A stretch of DNA of 64,000 bases, from the NCBI RefSeq assembly GCF_006715025.1, contig NZ_VFMK01000001.1:372001-436000 (forward strand), read 5' to 3'. The notes under the pieces are model-generated. The model was given only the letters and a program-made list of their open reading frames with translations, had not been told where the DNA came from and searched no databases. Of the stretch, positions 38,055-47,357 are shown in pieces. Origin of the DNA: Serratia fonticola (GTDB lineage Bacteria; Pseudomonadota; Gammaproteobacteria; Enterobacterales; Enterobacteriaceae). A program made the translations under genes and the position numbers. How positions within the stretch are numbered: the stretch's first letter is position 1; the number at the start of each line of letters is the position of its first letter.

Positions 38055-39254
38055 ATGTTTCATCTCGATACTTATGGCACGTTAGTCGCAGCCACGCTGG
38101 TTTTGCTCCTTGGGGGCAAATGTGTGCGCTCTATTCCTCTGCTTAGAAAATATACTATTCCGGCACCCGTTGCGGGCGGATTACTGGTGGCGTTATTGCT
38201 ACTGATCATGAAGAAAACCGTCAACTGGGAAATCGGTTTTGATATGTCGCTGAAAGATCCCCTGATGCTGGCCTTTTTTGCCAGCATCGGCCTGAACGCC
38301 AACCTGGCGCGTTTGCGGGCTGGGGGAAAGGCGTTGGTGGTGTTTCTGTTTGTGGTTCTGGGTCTGCTGCTGGTGCAGAACGCCATTGGCATTGGGATGG
38401 CGAAAATGCTGGGCCTGGATCCGTTAATGGGCTTGATCGCAGGTTCAATCACGCTTTCCGGCGGACATGGCACCGGGGCGGCCTGGAGCAAAGTGTTCAT
38501 TGAACGCTATGGCTTTGAGAATGCGACAGAAGTGGCTATGGCCTGCGCCACCTTTGGTCTGGTATTAGGCGGGTTGATTGGGGGCCCGGTGGCTCGCTAC
38601 CTGGTGAGACACTCCTCAACGCCAGACGGAACGCCAGAGGACAGCGTTCAGCCGAGCGGTTTTGAAAAGCCGGAAAGTGGTCGTCTGATCACCTCATTGG
38701 TAATGGTAGAAACCATCGCCATGATAGCCATCTGTTTGAGTCTTGGTAACTTTATTGCCGGATTACTGAACGGAACGGCCTTCGAGCTACCGACTTTTGT
38801 CTGCGTATTGTTTGTTGGTGTGATCCTCAGTAACACGTTGTCGGCAACGGGTTTCTATACGATTTTCGAGAGGGCGGTTTCCGTATTGGGTAACGTCAGC
38901 CTCTCGTTGTTCCTGGCAATGGCTTTGATGAGTTTGCGCCTTTGGGAGTTGGCCTCACTGGCGTTGCCGATGTTGGCGATTCTGGCGGTACAAACGCTGG
39001 TTATGGCGTTGTATGCCATCTTTGTCACCTATCGTGTGATGGGTAAAAACTACGACGCTGCAGTGCTGGCTGCTGGCCATTGCGGTTTTGGCATGGGGGC
39101 AACGCCGACGGCGATCGCCAATATGCAGGCGATTACCGATCGTTTCGGCCCTTCTCATCTGGCATTTTTGGTAGTGCCGATGGTTGGCGCGTTCTTTATC
39201 GATATCGCCAACGCCATTGTGATTAAGCTGTACCTGATGCTGCCGGTATTCTAG
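38055..39254 (+). CDS. gltS: sodium/glutamate symporter GltS
   Basis: This inner-membrane sodium-coupled glutamate importer of the ESS family has 399 residues and ten or more helices arranged as two inverted repeats. The two pore-loop motifs GGHGTGAAWSKVF and CGFGMGATPTAIANM are diagnostic. The start at 38055 has ACGGAG upstream and gives the conserved FHLDTYGTLVAATLVLLLGGK; a longer frame from 38001 is unlikely. It is transcribed divergently from xanP and convergently with recG. A palindromic repeat follows it. Confidence 0.96.
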   Translation: MFHLDTYGTLVAATLVLLLGGKCVRSIPLLRKYTIPAPVAGGLLVALLLLIMKKTVNWEIGFDMSLKDPLMLAFFASIGLNANLARLRAGGKALVVFLFVVLGLLLVQNAIGIGMAKMLGLDPLMGLIAGSITLSGGHGTGAAWSKVFIERYGFENATEVAMACATFGLVLGGLIGGPVARYLVRHSSTPDGTPEDSVQPSGFEKPESGRLITSLVMVETIAMIAICLSLGNFIAGLLNGTAFELPTFVCVLFVGVILSNTLSATGFYTIFERAVSVLGNVSLSLFLAMALMSLRLWELASLALPMLAILAVQTLVMALYAIFVTYRVMGKNYDAAVLAAGHCGFGMGATPTAIANMQAITDRFGPSHLAFLVVPMVGAFFIDIANAIVIKLYLMLPVF

Positions 39255-39269
39255 GCGATCGGTTAAGGG

Positions 39270-39408
39270 CCTATCCCATTAGGGCTATCTCACTTGCCAT
39301 TTTGGACCTGGGCAGTGCTCAAAATCCTCACGTACTGTGTGTACGCTCCGGTTTTTGCGCGCTGTCCGTGTCCAAACTGCCTGCGCCAATAACGTCTACT
39401 GGGATTGG
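39270..39408. repeat. MITE-like palindromic repeat, copy B
   Basis: This element of about 139 bases has terminal inverted repeats CCTATCCCATTAG / CTACTGGGATTGG (two mismatches). Its interior matches copy A (33368-33483): GGCTATCTCACTTGCCATTT, then CACGTACTG in the centre. It lies between the convergent gltS and recG. Confidence 0.78.
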
Positions 39409-39456
39409 CTTTAAGTGATGCTCCCGCCGCTTTGTTGCTGGAAGAGGGCAGATTGA

Positions 39457-41538
39457 TTAGGCGTTGGAGTAACGGGCTGTTTCTGGTAGCCAACGCTCAA
39501 TAAGGGCATGGGCATGTTGAGGATAGTGCTGGTGGATATGGCGCGCTACGCGCTGAACTTCCGGAATCATGGCCTGATCACGTAACAGATCGGCCACCTT
39601 AAACTCCGCACTGCCGGTTTGGCGGGTACCCAGTAGTTCACCCGGTCCACGGATCTCCAAATCCTGCTGAGCAATCACAAAACCGTCGTTGCTGTCGCGC
39701 AGCACTTGCAGGCGTTTCTGTGCGGTTTTGCTGAGTGGTGTTTTATACAACAGTACGCAATGCGAGGCTATCGCGCCACGGCCAACCCGGCCACGTAACT
39801 GGTGCAGTTGTGCCAGACCCAGTCTTTCCGGGTTCTCGATAATCATCAGGCTGGCATTCGGCACGTCGACACCCACTTCAATGACCGTGGTGGCCACTAA
39901 CAACTGCAGTTCGCCCTGTTTGAAGGCCTGCATGACGGCCTGTTTCTCTTGCGCTTTCATGCGGCCATGCACCAGTGCCACTTTCAGTTCCGGTAAGGCA
40001 ATTTTCAGCTCTTCCCAGGTTGCCTCGGCGGCCTGGGCTTCCAGCAGTTCTGACTCTTCGATCAGTGTGCAGACCCAATAGGCCTGACGACCTTCTTCGA
40101 TACAGGCATTTTTTACCCGTTGAATGATATCAGCCCGACGAGTATCTGGGATTGCTACCGTTGTTACCGGTGTACGGCCCGGCGGCAGTTCGTCGATCAC
40201 TGACGTATCCAGATCGGCGTAAGCGGTCATTGCCAACGTGCGAGGGATTGGCGTGGCGGTCATGATCAATTGATGGGCATGGAACCCTTGCTCTTCCCCT
40301 TTCTCCCACAGGGCTAGCCGTTGGTGTACGCCAAAACGGTGTTGCTCATCAATAATCACCAGTGCCAGGCCATTAAACTGCACCTGCTCCTGGAAAATGG
40401 CATGCGTCCCGACCACCATGGCTACCTGGCCGCTGGCAATCGCCTCTTGCTGGGCGAGGCGAGCCTTGCCTTTTTGTTTCCCGGCCAGCCAGCCTACCTC
40501 GATGCCTAACGGTTCAAACCACTGGCGGAAGTTGTTGGCGTGCTGTTCGGCTAACAGTTCGGTGGGGGCCATCAGCGCCACCTGCTTGCCATGGGCAATT
40601 GCCCGCAAGGCAGCGAGAGCGGCTACTAATGTCTTACCGGAACCGACGTCGCCTTGCACCAGGCGCATCATAGGGAAGCCTTTTTGCATATCAGCTTCAA
40701 TGTCTGCCACGACCCGATTTTGTGCGCCGGTGGGTGAGAAAGGTAATTGGGCAAGGAAACGGGTTTTTAACCTATCATCTGGTGTGAGTGATAGCGCCTT
40801 ATAGCTCTGCGCTCCGGCGCGCACGGCAAGCATGCTGAGGTTATGTGCCAGCAACTCCTCAAGGATCAGGCGTTTTTGCGCTGGGTGTTTGCCCTGCTCC
40901 AAATCGGCCAGTTGGATATCTGGCGGCGGGCGATGCAGAGTATGTAGCGCTTTGGGCAGGCTCATCAAACCGCCGCTCAGTTCTGGCGGCAACAGTTCGG
41001 CAATAGCGCAGGTATCCAGTAGTTCCAGCGCCTGATCGGTCAATTTACGCAGTGTAGCTTGCCGAATACCCTCTGTGGTGGGATAAACCGGCGTCAGCGC
41101 TTCCTGCAGCTCAACGTCACTGTTCTCTCCCTGAATACGGTATTCCGGATGAATGATTTCAGCACCGTGGGTACCGCGTTTGACTTCCCCGTAGGCCGTT
41201 ACGCGGCGGCCGGTAGCCAGGCTGTTCTTCATGGCGGCATTGAAGTTGAAGAAGCGCATGGTCAGGATCCCGGTACCGTCGCTGATCTGACAGGTCAGCA
41301 TACGGCGGCGGCCAAAGCTGATATCGCTGCGCAACACTTCCCCTTCCACCGTAGCAAAAATACCGGGTAACAGATCGTTGATTAGATAGAGGCGAGTGCG
41401 ATCTTCATAGCGCAAAGGAAGATGCAGCAGCAGATCCTGAATGGTGTTCAAGCCGATTTTGGCGAGCTTTGCTGCCTGGCTGGCGCCAACGCCGGAGAGC
41501 GTTGTCAGAGGAATGGCATCCAGCAGGCGGCCTTTCAT
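39457..41538 (-). CDS. recG: ATP-dependent DNA helicase RecG
   Basis: This superfamily 2 helicase regresses stalled replication forks and processes R-loops and Holliday junctions. The 693 residues equal the E. coli length. The N-terminal wedge (OB-fold) domain includes GEVLRSDISFGRRRMLTCQI. Helicase motif I is GDVGSGKTLVAALA, motif II the DEQH box in VIIDEQHRFGVHQR, motif III TATPIP, and motif VI QLRGRVGRG. The C-terminal TRG motif region is present (IAQQDLEIRGPGELLG). The start at 41538 overlaps the trmH stop as ATGA, so the two are coupled. It is the last gene of the gmk-rpoZ-spoT-trmH-recG series. Confidence 0.98.
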   Translation of the reverse strand: MKGRLLDAIPLTTLSGVGASQAAKLAKIGLNTIQDLLLHLPLRYEDRTRLYLINDLLPGIFATVEGEVLRSDISFGRRRMLTCQISDGTGILTMRFFNFNAAMKNSLATGRRVTAYGEVKRGTHGAEIIHPEYRIQGENSDVELQEALTPVYPTTEGIRQATLRKLTDQALELLDTCAIAELLPPELSGGLMSLPKALHTLHRPPPDIQLADLEQGKHPAQKRLILEELLAHNLSMLAVRAGAQSYKALSLTPDDRLKTRFLAQLPFSPTGAQNRVVADIEADMQKGFPMMRLVQGDVGSGKTLVAALAALRAIAHGKQVALMAPTELLAEQHANNFRQWFEPLGIEVGWLAGKQKGKARLAQQEAIASGQVAMVVGTHAIFQEQVQFNGLALVIIDEQHRFGVHQRLALWEKGEEQGFHAHQLIMTATPIPRTLAMTAYADLDTSVIDELPPGRTPVTTVAIPDTRRADIIQRVKNACIEEGRQAYWVCTLIEESELLEAQAAEATWEELKIALPELKVALVHGRMKAQEKQAVMQAFKQGELQLLVATTVIEVGVDVPNASLMIIENPERLGLAQLHQLRGRVGRGAIASHCVLLYKTPLSKTAQKRLQVLRDSNDGFVIAQQDLEIRGPGELLGTRQTGSAEFKVADLLRDQAMIPEVQRVARHIHQHYPQHAHALIERWLPETARYSNA

Positions 41539-42233
41539 CGGCGTACCGTGGTTGCCTGCATGGTTGCCCACCATTCGGCGTCGGCAATCACCTGGCCCTG
41601 CTCATCAATATGGGGGCGCGGTAGCCCTTTGCGCTTGGCTACGTTGGCCAGCACTGGATAACCCCCCTCAAACAGCAGGCGCTGCTGTTCTTCTTCATCC
41701 AATGCGCTATTTTCGCGGCGGTACATCCCCGCGTTTTGGCGCTGGCGTTGGGCTTCATACAGTATCAGTGCGGAAGCAACAGAGACATTCAGCGACTGCA
41801 CCATGCCGATCATTGGGATGATGATGTCCTGATCCGCCAGGGCTAATGCCTCTGCGGTAATGCCGGTTTTTTCCTGCCCCAGTAAGATACAGGTCGGGCG
41901 GGTATAGTCGATGTCACGGAAGTCGACCGCGCGGGCAGAAAGGTGAGTTGCCAGGATTTGCATCCCTTGGCCCTTCAGATGCGCTACCGCGTCGGTGATG
42001 GTTCGGTGAGTTTTTACGTTTACCCAGCTGTTACTGCCCGCTGCAGAGGAGACCAGTGTCCGCATGCGGGGTGTTGGCCACACGGCATGCACCTGATGTA
42101 CGCCAACGGCGTCGGCAGTACGGATAATTGCGGAGACGTTATGCGGTTTATGAACCTGTTCCAGGCAAACCGTCAGATCGGGCTGCCGGGTGGCCAGCAT
42201 TTCACAAATCCGCGCATAGCGTTCAGGGCTCAT
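41535..42233 (-). CDS. trmH: tRNA (guanosine(18)-2'-O)-methyltransferase TrmH
   Basis: This SPOUT-class methyltransferase 2'-O-methylates G18 in the tRNA D-loop. The 232 residues show the three SPOUT motifs: motif 1 around HKPHNVSAIIRTADAVGV, motif 2 ILLGQEKTGI and motif 3 IIPMIGMVQSLNVSVASALI, which form the knotted SAM site. It starts five bases after the spoT stop and overlaps recG by four bases. It is part of the spoT operon. Confidence 0.97.
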   Translation of the reverse strand: MSPERYARICEMLATRQPDLTVCLEQVHKPHNVSAIIRTADAVGVHQVHAVWPTPRMRTLVSSAAGSNSWVNVKTHRTITDAVAHLKGQGMQILATHLSARAVDFRDIDYTRPTCILLGQEKTGITAEALALADQDIIIPMIGMVQSLNVSVASALILYEAQRQRQNAGMYRRENSALDEEEQQRLLFEGGYPVLANVAKRKGLPRPHIDEQGQVIADAEWWATMQATTVRR

Positions 42234-42238
42234 AAGCG

Positions 42239-44353
42239 CTAGTTTCGGTTACGGTTAACTTTAATCACATCCGGCATGATACGGATTTTACGCATAATAT
42301 TTGCCAAGTGGATGCGATCGCGGGTGGTTAAACGAATAAAGGCGCTGTAAACCCGGCCATCTTTCTCTTCGGTATTCAGGCTTTGAATATTCGATTCGGC
42401 CGCATTGATGGCCGCCGTCAGGTTAGCCAATGCACCCTGATGGTTGAACATGTCGACCTTGATTTCTGCAATGAACTCTTGCTCGTGCTCGTTTTCCGTA
42501 TCCCACTCTACCGCCATGAATTTCTCAGGCTCTTTCTGGTAGCCGCGAATATTACGGCAGGATTCATGATGGATCACTAATCCTTTACCTGGGCTGACGT
42601 GAGCGATAATCGGGTCACCAGGGATGGGGCGGCAGCACTTGGCAAAGGTGATCAACACACCATCTGCGCCTTTGATTGCCAGATTGCGCACGCCGGAAGA
42701 GGCTCCCAGGCTGGACTGATCGCCCAGCAGGTTTTTTGCCACCACCACGCTCATGGCATTACCAAGGCCGATTTCTGCCAACAGATCGTCCAGCGTGGCC
42801 AGTTTCATGCGATCCAACTCGTGCTGGATGTTTTCCTGTGGGACTTCAGAAAGTTTGCGGCTGCCACCAAGCGCATGGTTGAGCAAACGGCGGCCCAGGC
42901 TCACGGAGTCATCACGTTTGAGGTTCTTCAGCATCTGACGGATCTTGGCGCGCGCCTTTGAGCTCACGACAAAGTTCAGCCAGGCCGCATTTGGCCGTGC
43001 GCCAGGGGCGGTGATGATCTCAACCGTCTGACCGCTGCTGAGGGATTGCGACAACGGATACGGCTGGCGATCGACTCGCGCACCGACACAGGCGTGGCCG
43101 ATATCGGTATGCACGGCATAGGCGAAATCGACCGGCGTGGCGCCAGCAGGCAGTTCAACGATACGGCCTTCCGGGGTGAAAACGTAAATTTCATCTGGGA
43201 ACAGATCGGACTTCACGCTTTCAATAAATTCAAATGAGCTACCGGCGCTTTGTTGCAGCTCCAGCAGGCTTTGCATCCAGCGCTGCGCGCGGATTTGTGC
43301 GGTGGTGCCGGTGCTTTCACCCTGTTCCTTATAGGCCCAGTGTGCAGCAACCCCCATCTCTGCCATCTGATCCATATCTTCGGTACGGATCTGTACTTCA
43401 ACCGGCACGCCATGCGGGCCGATAAGCGAAGTATGCAGCGATTGATAGCCGTTGGCCTTGGGGATGGCAATATAGTCTTTAACCCGACCCGGACGCGGCT
43501 TGTACAGGCTATGTGCCTGCCCCAGCACCCGGTAACAGGTATCCACTTCTTTCACGATCACCCGGAACGCGTAGATATCCATGATGGAATGAAAACGCTG
43601 TTCTTTCAGGTGCATCTTGCAATAGATGGAATAGAGGTGTTTTTCCCGCCCGCTGACGCGGCAGGGAATACCGGCTTCGGTCAGGCGTCCTTCGATCTCG
43701 GAGAGGATTTTCTGGATCATCTCCTTACGGTTACCCCGCGCGGCTTTCACCACTTCTTTGATGACGCGGTAGCGGTTCGGATAAAGCGCTTCAAAACCCA
43801 GCTCTTCCAGCTCGGTTTTCAGGTGGTGAATACCCAGACGATGGGCCAGTGGACTATAGATTTCCAGGGTTTCACGAGCAATACGCCGCCGTTTATCGGG
43901 ACGCAGTGATCCCAGCGTGCGCATGTTGTGGGTGCGGTCGGCCAGCTTGATCAGCACGACACGGATATCCTGCACCATCGCCATGATCATCTTGCGGAAG
44001 TTCTCCGCCTGGGCTTCTTTTTTATCCTGAAATTTTAACTTGTCTAGCTTGGATACGCCTTCAACCAGTTCGGCAACGCTTTTGCCAAACAGTTGTTCCA
44101 TATCCTGGTAGGTGGCCGGGGTGTCTTCAATGACGTCATGCAGCAGGGCTGCCATCAGCGTCTCGTGATCGAGACGCATTTCCGCCAGAATACAAGCCAC
44201 GGCAACCGGGTGAGTAATGTAAGGCTCACCGCTGGAGCGTGTCTGTCCCTCGTGAGCATCACGTGCAACGAGGTATGCCTGTTTGAGGCGCTTAATCTGG
44301 TCCTCAGGCAAGTAACGTTGAATCAGCAGATTCAGGCTTTCAAACAGGTACAA
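42239..44353 (-). CDS. spoT: bifunctional (p)ppGpp hydrolase/synthetase SpoT
   Basis: This controls the alarmone (p)ppGpp in response to fatty acid, carbon or iron limitation. The 704 residues comprise the HD hydrolase domain (THPVAVACIL; LLHDVIEDT with His72-Asp73), the weak synthetase domain (REKHLYSIYCKM; HSIMDIYAFRV), the TGS domain (VFTPEGRIVELPAGATPVDFA), the conserved-cysteine/helical region (TFAKCCRPIPGD) and a C-terminal ACT domain. The hydrolase signature is intact, which fits an essential hydrolase role. rpoZ lies 18 bases upstream and trmH five bases downstream. Confidence 0.98.
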   Translation of the reverse strand: MYLFESLNLLIQRYLPEDQIKRLKQAYLVARDAHEGQTRSSGEPYITHPVAVACILAEMRLDHETLMAALLHDVIEDTPATYQDMEQLFGKSVAELVEGVSKLDKLKFQDKKEAQAENFRKMIMAMVQDIRVVLIKLADRTHNMRTLGSLRPDKRRRIARETLEIYSPLAHRLGIHHLKTELEELGFEALYPNRYRVIKEVVKAARGNRKEMIQKILSEIEGRLTEAGIPCRVSGREKHLYSIYCKMHLKEQRFHSIMDIYAFRVIVKEVDTCYRVLGQAHSLYKPRPGRVKDYIAIPKANGYQSLHTSLIGPHGVPVEVQIRTEDMDQMAEMGVAAHWAYKEQGESTGTTAQIRAQRWMQSLLELQQSAGSSFEFIESVKSDLFPDEIYVFTPEGRIVELPAGATPVDFAYAVHTDIGHACVGARVDRQPYPLSQSLSSGQTVEIITAPGARPNAAWLNFVVSSKARAKIRQMLKNLKRDDSVSLGRRLLNHALGGSRKLSEVPQENIQHELDRMKLATLDDLLAEIGLGNAMSVVVAKNLLGDQSSLGASSGVRNLAIKGADGVLITFAKCCRPIPGDPIIAHVSPGKGLVIHHESCRNIRGYQKEPEKFMAVEWDTENEHEQEFIAEIKVDMFNHQGALANLTAAINAAESNIQSLNTEEKDGRVYSAFIRLTTRDRIHLANIMRKIRIMPDVIKVNRNRN

Positions 44354-44371
44354 GGCAGACTCGCAGTCTAA

Positions 44372-44647
44372 TTAACGACGACCTTCAGCAATCGCGGTAA
44401 CCGCCTGGATCTCTGCGGCTTCCTGCTCTTGCTGCTCCTGGCGCTCACGCACGTCGAGGATCTGGCTGTTGATCAAGCCTTCTTCGATTTCGCGCAGAGC
44501 GATAACGGTGTACTTATCATTCTCTTCAGGTACCAGTGCATCCTTACCACCGGTCTGGATTTGACGTGCCCGACGAGCAGCGACCAACACCAGGTCAAAA
44601 CGGTTACCAATTTTCTCTACAGCGTCTTGAACAGTTACGCGTGCCAT
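44372..44647 (-). CDS. rpoZ: RNA polymerase omega subunit
   Basis: This small 91-residue subunit folds around the beta' C-terminus, aids core assembly and forms part of ppGpp site 1. The sequence opens ARVTVQDAVEKIGNRFDLVL and contains the conserved RRARQ and ALREIEEG motifs. Linkage to spoT, 18 bases apart, is conserved in gamma-proteobacteria and fits the shared ppGpp theme. Confidence 0.98.
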   Translation of the reverse strand: MARVTVQDAVEKIGNRFDLVLVAARRARQIQTGGKDALVPEENDKYTVIALREIEEGLINSQILDVRERQEQQEQEAAEIQAVTAIAEGRR

Positions 44648-44701
44648 ATTTGTGCTACTCCACAGGTGACGAAAAGACTGGGCATGATACTGAAACTGTC
44701 T

Positions 44702-45325
44702 TCAGTCTGCCAATAGTTTGCTGATTAAAGCATCATGCCGCAGCATTTGACGGCCCAAACGCAAGCGTTCGGCGCGAATAATGGTTTTCAAATCCGATAA
44801 AGCCAGATCGAAATCGTCATTCACGATTAAATAATCATACTCCGCGTAATGCGTCATTTCTGCAACGGCTTGCGCCATACGCCTGGCGATCACTTCATCG
44901 GCATCCTGGCCGCGGCCACGCAGACGGCGGCCAAGTTCTTCCTTCGACGGCGGCAGAATGAAGATGCTGCGCGCCTGAGGCATTTTGGCTCGGATCTGCT
45001 GCGCGCCCTGCCAGTCTATATCCAGAAAGACATCAACGCCGGTTGACAGAACCTGCTCAATGGCGGCGCGAGACGTGCCGTAATAGTTGCCGAAGACTTC
45101 TGCGTGCTCAAGAAATGCATCCTGCTCAATCATACGGCGGAATTCGTCTTTTGAGACGAAAAAATAATGTTCGCCGTGATTTTCACCTGGGCGGCTATCA
45201 CGCGTGGTGTGTGAAACCGAAACCTGCGTGTCGTACAACGGTTGCGTTTTTAACAAAGCCTGAATCAGACTTGATTTCCCTGCGCCACTGGGGGCAGAGA
45301 CAATATAAAGCGTGCCTTGAGCCAT
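44702..45325 (-). CDS. gmk: guanylate kinase
   Basis: This essential enzyme phosphorylates GMP/dGMP to the diphosphate and supplies GTP, the precursor of (p)ppGpp. The 207 residues match E. coli. The P-loop is SAPSGAGKSSL (from residue 10). The GMP-binding motif is SVSHTTRDSRPGE, and FLDIDWQGAQQIR forms the lid/catalytic segment. The start at 45325 is the conserved AQGTLYIVSAPSG; a frame opening at 45427 is an extension without homology. rpoZ follows after 54 bases. Confidence 0.97.
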   Translation of the reverse strand: MAQGTLYIVSAPSGAGKSSLIQALLKTQPLYDTQVSVSHTTRDSRPGENHGEHYFFVSKDEFRRMIEQDAFLEHAEVFGNYYGTSRAAIEQVLSTGVDVFLDIDWQGAQQIRAKMPQARSIFILPPSKEELGRRLRGRGQDADEVIARRMAQAVAEMTHYAEYDYLIVNDDFDLALSDLKTIIRAERLRLGRQMLRHDALISKLLAD

Positions 45326-45608
45326 GATGTGTTCGTTGATAGCGGTTGATAAGCCAGTTACAGCAGATGTGTAAATTCTCCGCACAGTATACACGGCTAA
45401 CGGGCGGTATGCAGCGTTAGCGCGCATTTTGGCCGCTGCTTTTTAGCAAAAACACGGGGAAATGGTCGATTTGCGCTACGTATTCGGAAATTTCTGTGGT
45501 TTTCAGCAAATACACATTCCTTTTGGAAACCACTTTGCATTTCATGATTTCACTGTTCGCCAACGTTGGCGAGAGGGTATTCACTAGCGTGCATCAAGGA
45601 GGTGCATG

Positions 45609-47357
45609 ATGTGGGGATGCCGAAACCGGGGGAATCAGGTGCTGGTGGTGATAGGGATGTTTTGCGGTATAGCTTGGGCCGATACCTGCCCGGATTGGTC
45701 GCCAGAACGGCTGCGGTTGGAGATAAAGGCGCTGGACAGCCAGTTGGGGCGCTGGGATGAGGCTTATTTTCGGCAGGGCAGTGGCCTGATCGACGATGAG
45801 ATATACGATGGCCTGTTGCAACAACTGCAGGATTGGCAACGCTGTGCGGGTGAGCATCATCCCGAAGGCCATAACAGCAAGTTGCCCATGGGCAAGCTTC
45901 AGCACCCTGTAGCCCAAACCGGGTTGCGTAAGCTGGCTGATCGCCTTGCTGTTGAGCAATGGATACAAGGGCGTCGTGATTTGTGGGTTCAGCCTAAAGT
46001 TGACGGTGTGGCGGTGACGCTGGTTTATCGCCAGGGGATCCTGGTCAGCGCCATCAGCCGGGGGAATGGTCAGCAGGGCGAAAACTGGTTGGCAAAGGTC
46101 AAAGCGATCCCTGCGGTTCCCAATGCATTACAGGGGGCTCCGGCCAATCTGGTTTTACAGGGGGAGTTGTTTCTGATGATGAACGATCATCAGCAGCAAG
46201 CTCAAGGCGGTCTGAATGCCCGCTCCAAAGTGGCTGGGATGCTGATGCGTAAGCCGCTCTCAGCGGAGCTTAAGCGGCTTGGTTTGTTTGTCTGGGCATG
46301 GCCGGACGGGCCAGCGACCATGGCTGAGCGTTTGCAGCAGCTTGCCGCAATGGGGTTTGAAATTTCTCAGCAATATTCAAGGCCGGTAAAAACGCTGGCG
46401 GAAGTGGAACAGTGGCGAGCAACTTGGTATCGCGCCCCCTTGCCGTTCGTGACCGATGGTATTGTTATTCATCAGGGGTTGGTGCCTCAGGGGCGCTACT
46501 GGCAAGCGAAACCGGGTGATTGGGCCGTCGCTTGGAAATATCCCCCAGCGCAACAAGTTGCCCGCGTTACGGACGTTGAGTTCGCGATAGGGCGTACCGG
46601 TAAAATTGCCGTGGTGCTGCGTTTGGTACCGGTGCGTATGGATGACAAGTGGATCCGACGTGTCAACGTGGGCTCGCTGGCGCTATGGCAGAGGTGGGAT
46701 ATCGTCCCTGGCGATCAAATTGCCATCAGCCTGATGGGGCACGGTATTCCACATATGAATCGCGTAGTCTGGCGTGCGCAGGAAAGAGTGGCGCCTATAG
46801 TGCCAAGACCAGAGAACTATCATCCGCTGAGCTGCTTTACCTTGCAGCCTGGTTGCCGCCAGCAATTTCTTGCGCGTTTGGTTTGGTTAAGCAGCGCCAA
46901 TGGGTTGAATATCGTGGGGCTGAATAAAGCCGGGTGGCAGACGCTGATCGATCACGGGCTGGTGGATGGCTTGTTGGGGTGGCTGGATTTAACCCCGGAA
47001 TTGCTTAATCGTGTACCCGGCCTGGGGGAGAGGCGTTCGCAGGCTCTTTACCGGCAATTTCGTCTTGCTCGGCAGCAACCTTTTGATCGGTGGTTGATCG
47101 CGCTAGGTATCCCGCTTTCGCCGAAGCAATCGGCGGCTTTACAAAGTTGGTCTCAGGTTGAACAAATGACGCCCGAACAATGGCGGGACATTGCAGGTAT
47201 CGGCGTTAAAAAGAGCCAGCAGATACGGAGTTTCCTGCAAAACCCCGCATTTTTAGCACTGATCAGCCGCTTGCATGAGCACAATATCAGCGGTTTTGGC
47301 TCCGTTCCTGGTCACGCCGTGATTACCGCTCCGCCACAGCAGCCTACCGCGGATTAA
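45609..47357 (+). CDS. ligB: NAD-dependent DNA ligase LigB
   Basis: This is the second, non-essential NAD+ DNA ligase of enterics. The nucleotidyl-transferase core has the adenylated lysine in QPKVDGVAVTLVY (about Lys130), FVTDGIVIHQG (motif IIIa/IV region), VAWKYPP (motif V) and an OB fold (GRTGKIAVVLRLVPV). Helix-hairpin-helix repeats follow (RVPGLGERRSQAL; IAGIGVKKSQQI). There is no BRCT domain, and only two of the four zinc-finger cysteines remain (SCF...GC). The N-terminus looks like a Sec signal peptide ending AWA before DTC. The ATG at 45609 has AGGAGG six bases upstream; 45606 is an adjacent alternative. It is divergent from gmk and its stop overlaps that of yicG. Confidence 0.95.
   Translation: MWGCRNRGNQVLVVIGMFCGIAWADTCPDWSPERLRLEIKALDSQLGRWDEAYFRQGSGLIDDEIYDGLLQQLQDWQRCAGEHHPEGHNSKLPMGKLQHPVAQTGLRKLADRLAVEQWIQGRRDLWVQPKVDGVAVTLVYRQGILVSAISRGNGQQGENWLAKVKAIPAVPNALQGAPANLVLQGELFLMMNDHQQQAQGGLNARSKVAGMLMRKPLSAELKRLGLFVWAWPDGPATMAERLQQLAAMGFEISQQYSRPVKTLAEVEQWRATWYRAPLPFVTDGIVIHQGLVPQGRYWQAKPGDWAVAWKYPPAQQVARVTDVEFAIGRTGKIAVVLRLVPVRMDDKWIRRVNVGSLALWQRWDIVPGDQIAISLMGHGIPHMNRVVWRAQERVAPIVPRPENYHPLSCFTLQPGCRQQFLARLVWLSSANGLNIVGLNKAGWQTLIDHGLVDGLLGWLDLTPELLNRVPGLGERRSQALYRQFRLARQQPFDRWLIALGIPLSPKQSAALQSWSQVEQMTPEQWRDIAGIGVKKSQQIRSFLQNPAFLALISRLHEHNISGFGSVPGHAVITAPPQQPTAD

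Noticed and set aside
43250..43909. A 219-codon open frame on the + strand opposite spoT
   Set aside because: It is a shadow of the spoT coding strand without homology or start signals.
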